Assembly (NCBI RefSeq): GCF_026965555.1
Contig: NZ_CP114040.1
Location: forward strand, 8,158,001 to 8,222,000
Length of the DNA stretch: 64,000 bases
Direction of reading: 5' to 3'
Origin: Nannocystis punicea
Lineage (GTDB): Bacteria > Myxococcota_A > Polyangia > Nannocystales > Nannocystaceae
Shown: positions 8,628 to 16,565 of the stretch, piece after piece
Layout of the letters: each line of letters opens with the position of its first letter
How positions within the stretch are numbered: position 1 is the stretch's first letter
The notes under the pieces: model-generated
What the model was told of the DNA's origin: nothing
What the model saw: only the letters and a program-made list of their open reading frames with translations
Database searches by the model: none
Program-made: the position numbers and the translations under genes

Positions 8628-9332
8628 ATGACGGACGAAGGGCCTCACTCTCGCGGCGATGCTCGTACCCGCCTCGCTGCGATCGTGGACGACGCGCATG
8701 ACGCGATCCTGAGCAAGTCGCTCGACGGCACGATCCTCTCGTGGAACCGCGGTGCGGAGCGCATGTTCGGCTATTCGGCCCACGAGGCGATCGGTCGCCC
8801 GATCTCCTTGCTCGTGCCGGCGGACCGCCTCGACGAGGAAGCCCAGGTGACCGCCCGAATCAGCGCAGGTGACGCGCCCCCGCCGTTCGACAGCGAGCGG
8901 CGACGAAAAGACGGCCTGCTCGCCGCCGTCGCCCTCGCCGTCTCCCCGCTCCGGGACGAGCACGGCCAGGTCGTCGGCACCTCGATCATCGCCCGCGAGC
9001 GCGTCGAGGGCACCCGCCAGGAGTACGATCTCACCGCCCCGTTCGACAGCCTGCGTCACTCCGATCCGGCGATGGCCGCGCTCCTCGTCGCCCTGGAAGA
9101 CGATCTGCGCAACCGGCTCCACGTCGTCACCATCTCCGCACATTTGCTGGCCCGCAGCGCAGGCGACCTTTCGTCCGCCGCGACCGCGCGCGAGCTCCTG
9201 GCCCGCCAGGCGAGCGAGCTCCCGCGCCTCATCCACCTGTTCACCGAAACCGCCGCCGGGCTCGACGAGACGGCCTCGGAGCGCAAGGAGGCGGCCGAAC
9301 CGGCCGTCACCGACCTCGCCTCGCTGGCCTGA
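8628..9332 (+). CDS. PAS-domain protein with degenerate HisKA-like helices and no ATPase domain
   Basis: 234 residues. The PAS domain (about 11-125) is recognisable from IVDDAHDAILSKSLDGTILSWNRGAERMFGYSAHE split over strands, IGRPISLLVP and a RRKDG turn. After it, LEDDLRNRLHVVTISAHLLA looks like the first helix of a HisKA dimerisation domain, but Asp158 stands where the phospho-His of H-D-L-R-N-P-L should be, and no HATPase follows. This suggests a former histidine kinase reduced to a sensing/dimerising module. Its target is unknown. Start ATG at 8628 has GGGCCGAG upstream; an in-frame ATG at 8607 is the alternative. Convergent with the GST gene. Confidence 0.75.
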   Translation: MTDEGPHSRGDARTRLAAIVDDAHDAILSKSLDGTILSWNRGAERMFGYSAHEAIGRPISLLVPADRLDEEAQVTARISAGDAPPPFDSERRRKDGLLAAVALAVSPLRDEHGQVVGTSIIARERVEGTRQEYDLTAPFDSLRHSDPAMAALLVALEDDLRNRLHVVTISAHLLARSAGDLSSAATARELLARQASELPRLIHLFTETAAGLDETASERKEAAEPAVTDLASLA

Positions 9333-9359
9333 CGCGGCGCCAATCCCACGACAAGCGCC

Positions 9360-9400
9360 GACAGGACAGGTCCGAAAGGACAGGTCCTTCCGGTCCTGTC
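9360..9400. terminator. nested hairpins between convergent genes, probable bidirectional terminator
   Basis: The outer arms GACAGGAC (9360-9367) and GTCCTGTC (9393-9400) are exact reverse complements, and an inner AAGGAC-AG-GTCCTT hairpin sits between them. The position, between the PAS gene stop (9332) and the GST gene stop (9399), suits a bidirectional terminator, though there is no long T-tract. It shares its GGACAGG/CCTGTCC core with elements at 34751 and 37419. Confidence 0.5.
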
Positions 9401-10034
9401 ACGAGTCGCCGGGCAGGCAGTGGCGCGTGGCGACGAACGACGGCCGCCGCTCCATGACCGCGGTGAACGCGGCGAGGCGAGGTCGGCCCGACCGCCAGTC
9501 GCGCTCCGGCCAGCGGAAATCACAATACCCGGGCAGCAGCGCCGCGCAGATCTCCGCGAAGCCCGGCGCGGTAGGATCGAGCCGCTCGCCTTCGAGCGAA
9601 GCGAACGCCGCCTCGACCGCCGCCACCAGCCGCCCGCGCACCGGATCCGGCTCTCCGCGCCGTTCACCCGCGAACAGCCGGCCAGCGGCCGAACACGCGT
9701 CGGCGGCCAGCGCCTGCAACCGCAGCGCGCGCCAGCGCCGATCGCCGTCCTGCGGGACCAGCCGGCGCCCCGCGCACGCGTCGAAGTAATCGCAGATCAC
9801 CGCGCTGTCGTAGAGCGGCTCGCCGTCGTCGCGGATCAGCGTGGGCACCTTGGCCAGCGGATTCATCGCCCGCAGGCGCTCGTCGGTCCACGGATCGGTC
9901 TCGACCATGACGATTCGCTCGACCAGGCCGAGCTCGTGGGCGACGATGCGAGCCTTGCGGGCGAACGGCGAGGTCGACGCGAAGAAGAGTTGCACCTGCC
10001 GAGGGTGAAGAGGCGCCACGCTCGTCGCAACCAT
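9399..10034 (-). CDS. glutathione S-transferase family protein
   Basis: 211 residues, the usual size for bacterial GSTs. The N-terminal thioredoxin-like half shows STSPFARKARIVAHELGL, the substrate-contact block NPLAKVPTLI with its cis-Pro, and the glutathione-binding DGEPLYDSAVICDYFD. The helical C-terminal half contains the PGFAEICAALLPGYCDFRWP region and a PxLAAF-MERRPSF end. It would conjugate glutathione, or another thiol, to electrophiles, or act as a reductase. The substrate cannot be told from sequence. Transcribed divergently from the Fis-type regulator gene, with 166 nt between starts. Confidence 0.9.
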   Translation of the reverse strand: MVATSVAPLHPRQVQLFFASTSPFARKARIVAHELGLVERIVMVETDPWTDERLRAMNPLAKVPTLIRDDGEPLYDSAVICDYFDACAGRRLVPQDGDRRWRALRLQALAADACSAAGRLFAGERRGEPDPVRGRLVAAVEAAFASLEGERLDPTAPGFAEICAALLPGYCDFRWPERDWRSGRPRLAAFTAVMERRPSFVATRHCLPGDS

Positions 10035-10200
10035 TCCGGCTCCAGTCGCCGGCAGCGCCTCTCGGCGCAGAGCGCGAACTCAGGCCCGTCGAGCTTTGCG
10101 GCGCCGCCGACGCCGCGCCAAAAACAGCTCAGAACATCGTTCGTACTGGAATCGCGCCCTGAACCTTCTCGCGCCATTAGCGCCATGTTACTGCACAAAC

Positions 10201-10557
10201 ATGCAGTATGCGAGCACCCCCCACCCGCCTCTGCAGGGGGCCGAGGTGGCGACTCAGATCATTCGCGAATGGGCAGCCGAGGGTCTCTTGCCCGGCCGCG
10301 CGCGCCGGGCCCGCGCCCGCGAATCGGCGGAGCCGCCGGCGGATTCGCAGCAGAGCACGGCAGGGGTCGGCGGTCCGATCGTGCTCGACAGCTACAACCT
10401 CGAGGCGGCCGAGCGCCGGCTGTGCGAGCGGGCCCTCGCGGCCGCGGGCTCCCTCGTCCACGCAGCGGCGGCGCTCGGCATCACGCGCCATTCGCTGAAG
10501 CGACGGATCGTCAAGCTCGGCATCGCCTGGCCGCGCGACGACGAAGCCCGGCCGTGA
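10201..10557 (+). CDS. small Fis-type helix-turn-helix protein
   Basis: 118 residues. The C-terminal ~45 residues (YNLEAAERRLCERALAAAGS, then VHAAAALGITRHSLKRRIVK) match the Fis/NtrC-type DNA-binding HTH that normally ends sigma-54 activators, but there is no AAA+ domain here. The N-terminal half is Ala/Arg/Glu-rich and unfolded-looking. It may be a stand-alone DNA-binding protein or the orphaned tail of an enhancer-binding protein. ATG 10201 was chosen because sequence upstream in the frame is low-complexity. The promoter region is shared with the divergent GST gene. Confidence 0.7.
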   Translation: MQYASTPHPPLQGAEVATQIIREWAAEGLLPGRARRARARESAEPPADSQQSTAGVGGPIVLDSYNLEAAERRLCERALAAAGSLVHAAAALGITRHSLKRRIVKLGIAWPRDDEARP

Positions 10558-10609
10558 CGGCGCGACGCGATTGACCCGTGCGGCGATCCCTCGCATCCTC
10601 GCGACGATC

Positions 10610-11089
10610 ATGTCCCTCGCCGGCACCGCGCTCGTGTACCTGCTCGTCGCGGCGGCGACGGGCGCAGTGGTGGCGGCGTGGACCTACGCGGACACCCTCG
10701 ACGCCTATCCGTGGTACCTGCTGCTCGGGCTCGGAGCCGCGGTCGCGGCGGCGGCCTGGCGATGGTCGCCCGCGTGCGGCGAACGAGCGCGCGAGCTCCT
10801 CGGCTGGCTGCTGTTCGCCACGCCGGCGTGGTTCCTCGCGGCCGGGCTGTTCGCCAACGCCTGGCTCGATCGCTCGCCGCCGCAGCGCCACGCCTCCGAG
10901 GTGCTGCGCGTCCTCGGCAACAGCCGCGGCGCCGCCACCATCGTGGTGCGCGACTTCCGGGACGGCGGCGAGCTGCAGCGCACCGACGCGCTGTTCGCCG
11001 CCCACCGGCCGGGCCAGCGGCTCACGATCGTCACGCGCCCGGGCCTGTTCGGCTGGACCCGCATCGAGGCCGTCGAGACCGCGCCCTGA
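10610..11089 (+). CDS. integral membrane protein, function unknown
   Basis: 159 residues with three hydrophobic segments: about 2-25 (LAGTALVYLLVAAATGAVVA), about 33-50 (WYLLLGLGAAVAAAAW) and about 68-88 (LLGWLLFATPAWFLAAGLFA). A soluble C-terminal domain of about 65 residues follows, with predicted beta strands. I recognise no family. It begins about 50 nt after the Fis-type gene on the same strand and may be co-transcribed. An in-frame TTG at 10571 would add 13 residues. Confidence 0.6.
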   Translation: MSLAGTALVYLLVAAATGAVVAAWTYADTLDAYPWYLLLGLGAAVAAAAWRWSPACGERARELLGWLLFATPAWFLAAGLFANAWLDRSPPQRHASEVLRVLGNSRGAATIVVRDFRDGGELQRTDALFAAHRPGQRLTIVTRPGLFGWTRIEAVETAP

Positions 11090-11340
11090 CGCGGACCGCA
11101 TCTTCGCGAGCTCGCCGTGACGGTGGGTCGCCGTCCTCGACGTCCGCCGGCTGCGTGGGCAGCCGCGACCCCAACTCTCGCCCCCACCCCGCGGCTGTCG
11201 ATTTCGTAATACGCAGGAATTGCGCGTTCGCGAATTCGTCACCGACCGGGCTCGGCCGCGACCTGTCGGACATAAGCGCGTCAATCCATGAAATGCCGCG
11301 TGCCGGAGACCGCGAATCGCAAAAGAGCCGCGCGGGGTTG

Positions 11341-11370
11341 GGCGCCCACGGGCGCCCACGGGCGCCCGCG
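11341..11370. repeat. three tandem 10-bp repeats
   Basis: Unit GGCGCCCACG occurs twice exactly and a third time as GGCGCCCGCG, about 70 nt upstream of the ATG at 11441. It is probably a slippage product and has no known role. Confidence 0.6.
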
Positions 11371-11440
11371 CGGCAGCCACCTCACAATAGGCAGTCTCGC
11401 GCCGTGGGTTCGCGCCGCAGATTCTGTTATCATCAGTCGT

Positions 11441-12052
11441 ATGGAAGCAGCTCGGACGGTCGCCTTGCTCGACGTACCATTTCGGGTGCTCGGCCCCACG
11501 CCGCTGGCTCCGTATCGCCTCGGCGCCCGGCTGCGGGCCGCCGGCGTGACCGTGCGCGTGCAAGATCTGAGGCCCGTCCTGGTCGCCAAGATCGGTCGCG
11601 GCGCCTACCGCGAGCTCAGCGAGAACTTCGAGGTCGGCAAATTCTGTGAGTGGCTGTTCTCGAGCTACGCGTATGACGAGCTCGCCGGCCCCGCCGACGA
11701 CGTCTTCCTCGAGCAATTCGCGGCCGACCTCGAGCCGCTGCGCGTCGTCGGCGAGCCGCGCCGGTGGTTGCGGCGAATTCGCGACGAGGTCGTCCCCGAA
11801 TTTTTGCAGGACGCCTGCGCCAGCGTCGAGGCCGCGGGCGTGCCTGCCGCCATCGGCTTCACCTGCGAGTCGTTTCAGACCACCGCCGCCCTCGCCGTCG
11901 GCCGCTGGCTCAAGCGCCGTCACCCGCAGCTCAAGTTGGTCCTCGGCGGCAACCGCGTGGCGTTCTGCCCCGCGCCGTGGATCGACGCGGTCTCGCCGAC
12001 GGGCACCGACGAGCTGCTCGTCCCGCTGATCCAGGCGCTCGTCGCCGGGTGA
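11441..12052 (+). CDS. orphan cobalamin-binding-like domain of the RiPP radical-SAM maturase type
   Basis: 203 residues. The pattern follows the N-terminal B12-binding half of RiPP maturation radical SAM proteins: VALLDVPFRVLGPTPLAPYR with a start-to-first-strand layout, a glutamate-rich ELSENFEVGKFCEWLFSSY segment, PEFLQDACASVEAAGVPAAI, GFTCESFQTTAALAVGRWLK and LKLVLGGNRV. In the full enzymes a Gly-rich loop and then a CxxxCxxC radical-SAM domain follow; here the protein stops after about 200 residues and no CxxxCxxC ORF follows. Either this is a truncated maturase or a stand-alone accessory that presents or senses cobalamin. No precursor-peptide gene is obvious nearby. Start ATG 11441 gives the canonical N-terminus. 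Confidence 0.6.
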   Translation: MEAARTVALLDVPFRVLGPTPLAPYRLGARLRAAGVTVRVQDLRPVLVAKIGRGAYRELSENFEVGKFCEWLFSSYAYDELAGPADDVFLEQFAADLEPLRVVGEPRRWLRRIRDEVVPEFLQDACASVEAAGVPAAIGFTCESFQTTAALAVGRWLKRRHPQLKLVLGGNRVAFCPAPWIDAVSPTGTDELLVPLIQALVAG

Positions 12053-12091
12053 GCGCGTGACGCCATCGCGCTGCTGCGGACGCCTCCTCGC

Positions 12092-12136
12092 GACATGGAC
12101 GAGGGCGACATGGGCGAGGCCGACATGGGCGAGGCC
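12092..12136. repeat. three tandem 15-bp repeats
   Basis: GACATGGGCGAGGCC occurs twice exactly, preceded by a variant GACATGGACGAGGGC. It lies in the 140-nt spacer between the cobalamin-binding-like gene and the hydrolase lipoprotein gene. Read as protein it would give a GDMGEAD repeat, but no convincing gene uses that frame. Confidence 0.7.
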
Positions 12137-12192
12137 GACCCCGCCCGGTCGCGCCGCTTGCCGGCTTCGCCGGGGCCGGGCATAAATCGCGC

Positions 12193-13749
12193 ATGCATCC
12201 GCGCGGCTGGGTATGGTGGATCGGCGGCGTCGCGCTGCAGTCGTTCGTCGCCTGTCCCGCGAGCGAAGGCAGCCAGGACCCCTCGTCCGCGACCAGCCCG
12301 ACCTCCGCCGCGACGACCAGCACGACCTCGACCGGCGACGAACAGCCCGACCCCACGACCTCGACGACCTCGACGACCTCCTCGTCCGCGAGCCCCACGA
12401 CGACGACCTCCACGCTCACCAGCGACGATCCCTCGACCAGCACCACCGACTCGACCGCCGACGACTCCATCGTCGCCCTGCAGATCGATCCGCCCCAGCT
12501 CGTCGTCACCGTCGCCAGCGGCTGGTCGTTCCCGCAGCAGTTCACGGTGGTGGGGCTCACCCAGGACGACACGCCCGTCCCGGTCGACGCGCAGTGGAGC
12601 CTCGACGCGCCCGCGCTCGGCACCATCACCCGGCACGGCGGCGCCTTCCAGGCCAGCAACACTGCAGCGGGCAGCGCCACGATCACCGCCGGCGCGGCCG
12701 GCCTCGAGGCCACCGCGCAGGTCACAGTCGAGCTCGCGGGCGACTTCCCGGGCTGCCCGCCGCGACCGCCGCTGACCGACGGCGAGCCGACCCCGGGCGC
12801 CTTCGTCAAGGTCGTCGCCCCCGAGTATCAGGGCACCGGCGTCTACCACGGCCTCTACCTCCCGCCCGACTGGCAGCCCGGTCGTCGCTACCCCGTCATC
12901 GTCGAATCGCCGTGCAATCAGTACGACGATTTCACCGGCAAGGTCGACGACGCCGCTCTCGGCTATCACCTCGGCGGCTGTCGCCACTTCGTCTGGCTGG
13001 TCCTGCCCTACCTCGAAAACGGCGCCAACCTCGATTACGGCTGGGGCGACGTCCCGGCGACGATCGCCTACTGGCAGACCAACGTCGCCCGCACGATCGA
13101 AGCCTGGGGCGTCGATTCGGGCGCGGTGGTCGTCGCCGGCTTCTCGCGCGGCGCCATCGGCACCAGCTTCATCGGCCTCCACAACGACGGCATCGCCGAC
13201 GCCTGGCTCGGGTTCGTGATGCACAGCCACGCCGACGTCGTCACGCCGCTGACCCCCGATCAGGGCGCAGGCTCGGCCGCGCGAATGGAGCGCGTCCGCG
13301 GCCGGGCCTCGTGGCTGTCGTGGGGCGCCGCCGGCGACGGCGGAGCGGCCAACAGCCTCAAGGGCGTCGACCTGCTCGGCTCGTTCGGCTATCCGGTGAC
13401 CACTCTGGCGGTCCCCGGCGTCGGTCACACCGACGCGTGGCTGGCCGACGACGCGGCCTCGCGCCAGACCGCCCAGCAGTGGCTGTTCGCCACCGTGGCC
13501 GCGCGTCCCGGCACGCACGCGATCCGCGGGCGCGTGGTCGACGGCGGCGGCCAGGGCGTCGCCGACGCGCGGATCGCCTCGGGCGCCCGCGTCGCCTGGA
13601 CCGACGCCCACGGCCATTACGCCCTCCTCGGCCTGGTCCCCGGCCTGCGCGAGGTCGCGTGCACCCACCCCGAGCTCACCTGTTCGAAGAGCCAGACGAT
13701 CGACATCACCGCCGATCACGCCGACGACGTCGACTTCGTCGCCGAGTGA
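12193..13749 (+). CDS. secreted lipoprotein: Thr/Ser linker + Ig-like domain + alpha/beta-hydrolase + carboxypeptidase-regulatory-like domain
   Basis: 518 residues. The signal peptide ends in FVAC (Cys21), and about 70 residues of almost pure Ser/Thr/Asp/Pro linker follow. Residues about 90-185 look like a bacterial Ig (BIG2-type) domain (VPVDAQWSLDAPALGTIT, ATITAGAAGLEATAQVTV). Residues about 190-435 form an alpha/beta-hydrolase with nucleophile elbow GFSRGA (Ser318) and a late GVGHTDAW (His412), similar to esterase/peptidase-like secreted hydrolases. Residues about 440-510 (IRGRVVDGGGQGVADARIAS and HGHYALLGLVPG) are a CarboxypepD_reg-like beta-sandwich. It probably works on the outer surface as an esterase or peptidase; the substrate is unknown. 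Start ATG 12193 is immediately before the basic signal-peptide region. Confidence 0.85.
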   Translation: MHPRGWVWWIGGVALQSFVACPASEGSQDPSSATSPTSAATTSTTSTGDEQPDPTTSTTSTTSSSASPTTTTSTLTSDDPSTSTTDSTADDSIVALQIDPPQLVVTVASGWSFPQQFTVVGLTQDDTPVPVDAQWSLDAPALGTITRHGGAFQASNTAAGSATITAGAAGLEATAQVTVELAGDFPGCPPRPPLTDGEPTPGAFVKVVAPEYQGTGVYHGLYLPPDWQPGRRYPVIVESPCNQYDDFTGKVDDAALGYHLGGCRHFVWLVLPYLENGANLDYGWGDVPATIAYWQTNVARTIEAWGVDSGAVVVAGFSRGAIGTSFIGLHNDGIADAWLGFVMHSHADVVTPLTPDQGAGSAARMERVRGRASWLSWGAAGDGGAANSLKGVDLLGSFGYPVTTLAVPGVGHTDAWLADDAASRQTAQQWLFATVAARPGTHAIRGRVVDGGGQGVADARIASGARVAWTDAHGHYALLGLVPGLREVACTHPELTCSKSQTIDITADHADDVDFVAE

Positions 13750-13808
13750 TCGCCGCTTCGCTGCCTCGCGTTTGCGACGACGCGCGCCCCCGGGCTACGC
13801 TCGCGCGC

Positions 13809-14216
13809 ATGCGTTCTCGAACCGCCTCCTGTTCTTGCGGCCAGCTGCGCGTCGAGGTCCAGGGTGAACCACTCGGGACCGGCGTCTGCCATTGCCTCGC
13901 CTGTCAGCGGCGGACCGGCAGCGTGTTCGCGGCCCTGGCCGCCTTCGCCGCCCCCTACACGATCGTCGGCACGTTCACCGAGTACGTCCGCGCCGGCGAC
14001 CAGGGCGCCCGCTTCAGGTTCCGGTTCTGCCCGGTGTGCGGCACGACCGTGTGCCACACCGAAGAGGGCCACGAGCAGTCGTCGATCGCCGTCGCCGTCG
14101 GCGCCTTCGCCGACCCGAGCTTCCCTGCCCCGCAAGACTCGGTCTACGACTGCCGGCGGCACCCGTGGGTGCGGCTGCCGCCGGACGTCGTGACCTACGA
14201 CCGGGACCCGACCTGA
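13809..14216 (+). CDS. GFA (glutathione-dependent formaldehyde-activating) family zinc protein
   Basis: 135 residues, typical for the family. The zinc-binding cysteine pattern is complete: CSCG near residue 8, CHCLACQRRTGS, and CPVCGT in the middle. The GSVFAALAAF strand and the C-terminal DSVYDCRRHPWVRLP region also fit. Family members bind glutathione and S-hydroxymethylglutathione, but most have unknown substrates. It starts 59 nt after the hydrolase lipoprotein gene and ends 5 nt from the stop of the convergent ferritin-like operon. Confidence 0.9.
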   Translation: MRSRTASCSCGQLRVEVQGEPLGTGVCHCLACQRRTGSVFAALAAFAAPYTIVGTFTEYVRAGDQGARFRFRFCPVCGTTVCHTEEGHEQSSIAVAVGAFADPSFPAPQDSVYDCRRHPWVRLPPDVVTYDRDPT

Positions 14217-14221
14217 GCGGC

Positions 14222-14854
14222 CTACGGCTTGGTGCGCTTCGTCCCCGCCACGAGCGAGGTCCGGCGCAGCGCTCGCAGCTTCTTCAGCGTCGCCGCCTTC
14301 GTGCGCAGCAGCTTGACCGCCTTGACCAGCGCGGTCCGGGTGGGCGACGTCGCCGCCGCGGTCGCGACGCCCGCGAGCGCCTCCGTGTTCGCCAGCGACT
14401 GCTCGGCCAGCAGCCACGCGACGTCGAGCAGCATGCGCTCGCGTCCCCTGGCATCGACCGAGCCCGCCAGCAGCGGCCCCTGAATCAACCCCATGTCGAG
14501 GAAGTGGGCCGCGCGGCTCGCCGGACTGACGTAGAGGGCCGGCAGCTGGAGCTTGACGAGTAGCGCCTCGAACACCTGCACCCGCTCGGTGTGCAGCTCG
14601 GCCACCGTCTCGTAGGTCTTGCGCCGCGAGGTCCGCTCGGTCTGGCTGGCCGCCGCGAGGGCGGCGCCGGCGGCCTCGCGTTCGTGCATGGCCATCGCGC
14701 TCAGCAGATCGGCCACCACGACGCCGTCGAGCTTCGCCTGCTTCCCGATCGCCTTGAGCTGCGCCAGCGGCACCACTTGCGCCGCCGAGATCACCGTCAT
14801 GCCCTCGGGCCGCCCGACGCCGCCCTTGTCCTTCGTTATCGCCAGGGTTGCCAT
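14222..14854 (-). CDS. ferritin-like four-helix protein, smaller partner of a two-gene operon
   Basis: 210 residues, helical throughout. Candidate iron-ligand segments are SAMAMHEREAAG (Glu/His-Glu) and ETVAELHTERVQVFEALL (Glu-x-x-His type), followed by PALYVSPASRAAHFLDMGLI and LLDVAWLLAEQSLANTEALA, as in small ferritin-like/rubrerythrin-fold proteins. The C-terminus is Lys/Arg/Leu-rich (KAVKLLRTKAATLKKLRALR), unusual for the fold and possibly a nucleic-acid or membrane contact. Eight nt downstream of the larger ferritin-like gene, so surely co-transcribed. The full set of di-iron ligands is not certain. Confidence 0.65.
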   Translation of the reverse strand: MATLAITKDKGGVGRPEGMTVISAAQVVPLAQLKAIGKQAKLDGVVVADLLSAMAMHEREAAGAALAAASQTERTSRRKTYETVAELHTERVQVFEALLVKLQLPALYVSPASRAAHFLDMGLIQGPLLAGSVDARGRERMLLDVAWLLAEQSLANTEALAGVATAAATSPTRTALVKAVKLLRTKAATLKKLRALRRTSLVAGTKRTKP

Positions 14855-14862
14855 GAGTCCTC

Positions 14863-16119
14863 CTATTCCTCCGCCTCGTCGGCGACGTCCTGCGAATCGT
14901 CGTGGGCGCGCGAGCGCAGCGCCGGGATGGGGTGCGGGCCTTCGGTGGTCAGGCGGAAGTCGTCGCCGAACTTCTCCACGTGGCGCTCGATGACCGCCTC
15001 GCTGGGCACCTCGATGCCGCCGTTCACGGCCGCCTGGTACTTGAAGTAGCGCGCGTCGGCGGGCAGCGACACCAGCGGGACGAAGTCGAGCCCGACCGCC
15101 GTGAGGCCGACCTGGGCCTTCAGCACCTCGCGGATGTACTGCTTGTTCGCCTCGAAGCGCGTCGGCTCCGGCAACTCCACCGGCAGCAGCTCCGCCGGCT
15201 CCATCCCCTCGTAGCGCCGCAGCATCTCCCCCGCCACCCGCACGTGCTCGATCTCCATCGCCAGGTGGAGCTCCCACAGCTTGCGGATCCGCGGGTCCGG
15301 CTCGTCGTTCATGAACGACCAGTACAGGTAGCACTCGTTGTAGTGGTGGTAGAGCTCGCGCTGGAACCACGATTCCAGCGGGTCGAGCAGCGACTCGTAC
15401 TGCGTCACGTGCTGCTCCTCGATCTCGGCGATCTCGAGGTAGAGCCCGCGCGCCAGCGGCGGCACGTAGGTCGGCCCGACGTTCATGTAGAAGTTCATCG
15501 TCTGCTGCTCGGCCGCGACGATCGTCATCGCGTGCAGGCGCGACAGCGGGTCGACCGTGTGCAGGTCGTAGTGGCGGCGGACCTCGTCGTACGGGTGGCG
15601 GTGCTGGGCGATCGTCGGCCGGCCCGGCATGACCTCGGTCAAGTTGCCGACGATCTCGTGCACGCGCCCCGGCCCCTCGACCAGGTCGATGAGGTTGGCG
15701 TAGCGGTACAGGTGATCGAAGTCCTCGAGCAGGCCGAAATTGAGCACCTGGCGCAGGTACGGGTTCGGCTCGTGGCGGGCGAGCCAGGCGGTCAGATCGA
15801 TCGCCACCTGCTCGTAGGCCAGGGTGGTCTCGAGCACGCTCTGGTCCCCGGGGAGCAGCCAGTTCACCGCCTTCTGCTGCTGCTGGTCGACGCGCCGCAC
15901 CAGCGCGAGCTGGCGCTTCACCGCCCAGTTGTCGGTGTTGCGCGCGAATTGATGGGAGAAGAGGATGGACTCGGCCTCGATGCCGTTCATCACGATCACC
16001 CGCGCCCGCGTGTACGGGTGCACGTCGCGCTTGTCGAACGGCTCGACGTTGAGCTCCGACCAATTGCGGATCTGCTTCTCGAGCGGGATCCCTTGCTCGG
16101 CGAGCGGATTGAAAGCCAT
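14863..16119 (-). CDS. large ferritin-like protein with repeated ExxH-type motifs
   Basis: 418 residues, mostly alpha-helical. Several helices carry metal-ligand patterns of di-iron ferritin-like proteins: IEAESILFSHQF, LAYEQVAIDLTAWLARHE, LLEDFDHLYRYANL, IVAAEQQTMNFYM, YLEIAEIEEQHVTQYE and LHLAMEIEHVRVAGEM. This could make two four-helix bundles in one chain. There is no signal peptide, so it is cytoplasmic. The likely role is iron binding or oxidation or oxidative-stress protection; the actual reaction is unknown. A good GGAG lies 8 nt upstream of ATG 16119. First gene of an operon with 14222-14854, divergent from the aminotransferase gene. Confidence 0.75.
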   Translation of the reverse strand: MAFNPLAEQGIPLEKQIRNWSELNVEPFDKRDVHPYTRARVIVMNGIEAESILFSHQFARNTDNWAVKRQLALVRRVDQQQQKAVNWLLPGDQSVLETTLAYEQVAIDLTAWLARHEPNPYLRQVLNFGLLEDFDHLYRYANLIDLVEGPGRVHEIVGNLTEVMPGRPTIAQHRHPYDEVRRHYDLHTVDPLSRLHAMTIVAAEQQTMNFYMNVGPTYVPPLARGLYLEIAEIEEQHVTQYESLLDPLESWFQRELYHHYNECYLYWSFMNDEPDPRIRKLWELHLAMEIEHVRVAGEMLRRYEGMEPAELLPVELPEPTRFEANKQYIREVLKAQVGLTAVGLDFVPLVSLPADARYFKYQAAVNGGIEVPSEAVIERHVEKFGDDFRLTTEGPHPIPALRSRAHDDSQDVADEAEE

Positions 16120-16565
16120 GGAGACACTCCTTCATCCCCGATGAGGCCGCGCTGTTTCGCGCCGCGCGTCCGTGGGGAGCGCCTCGATCGGTAACACCGG
16201 CCCCTCGCGCCGCCACTCGCTCGCTCGCCGCGGTGTCGCGACCTGCCGCGAATCGTCGCGCCGCCCTCGCCGGCGAGTACGAGCATTCGTGCGGAGTGTC
16301 CGCTCGCCGCGATCGTGGCAGCGCAATCATCGCTGCCGATCGTGGTGCGCTGATTCGCCCCGCCGCACGGGTCGCGGCGAGCCGCGCCGCCGCGGGTCCG
16401 CGAGCCGGCGATCGGGGCGCGCCGAGAGCCCGGGAAGACCCGGGCCGTCGGCGGCGGACCCGCGAGTCTCGCCCGGCCTCCGCGGTCCGCCGGCATCGCC
16501 CGCGTGTGGCGCCGTCGGCAGCGGCCGGGGTGCGTCGCTCGCGATTGCTGGCACACCCCGTCGCC
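16120..16565. other. intergenic region between divergent genes
   Basis: The 446 nt separate the starts of the ferritin-like operon (minus) and the aminotransferase gene (plus), so promoters for both should be here. I saw no iron box or other recognisable operator, and no small gene I would support. Confidence 0.5.

Noticed and set aside
16549..16565. TGGCAC suggesting a sigma-54 promoter before the aminotransferase gene
   Set aside because: The -12 part (TTGC at the correct spacing) is missing and it abuts the start codon.
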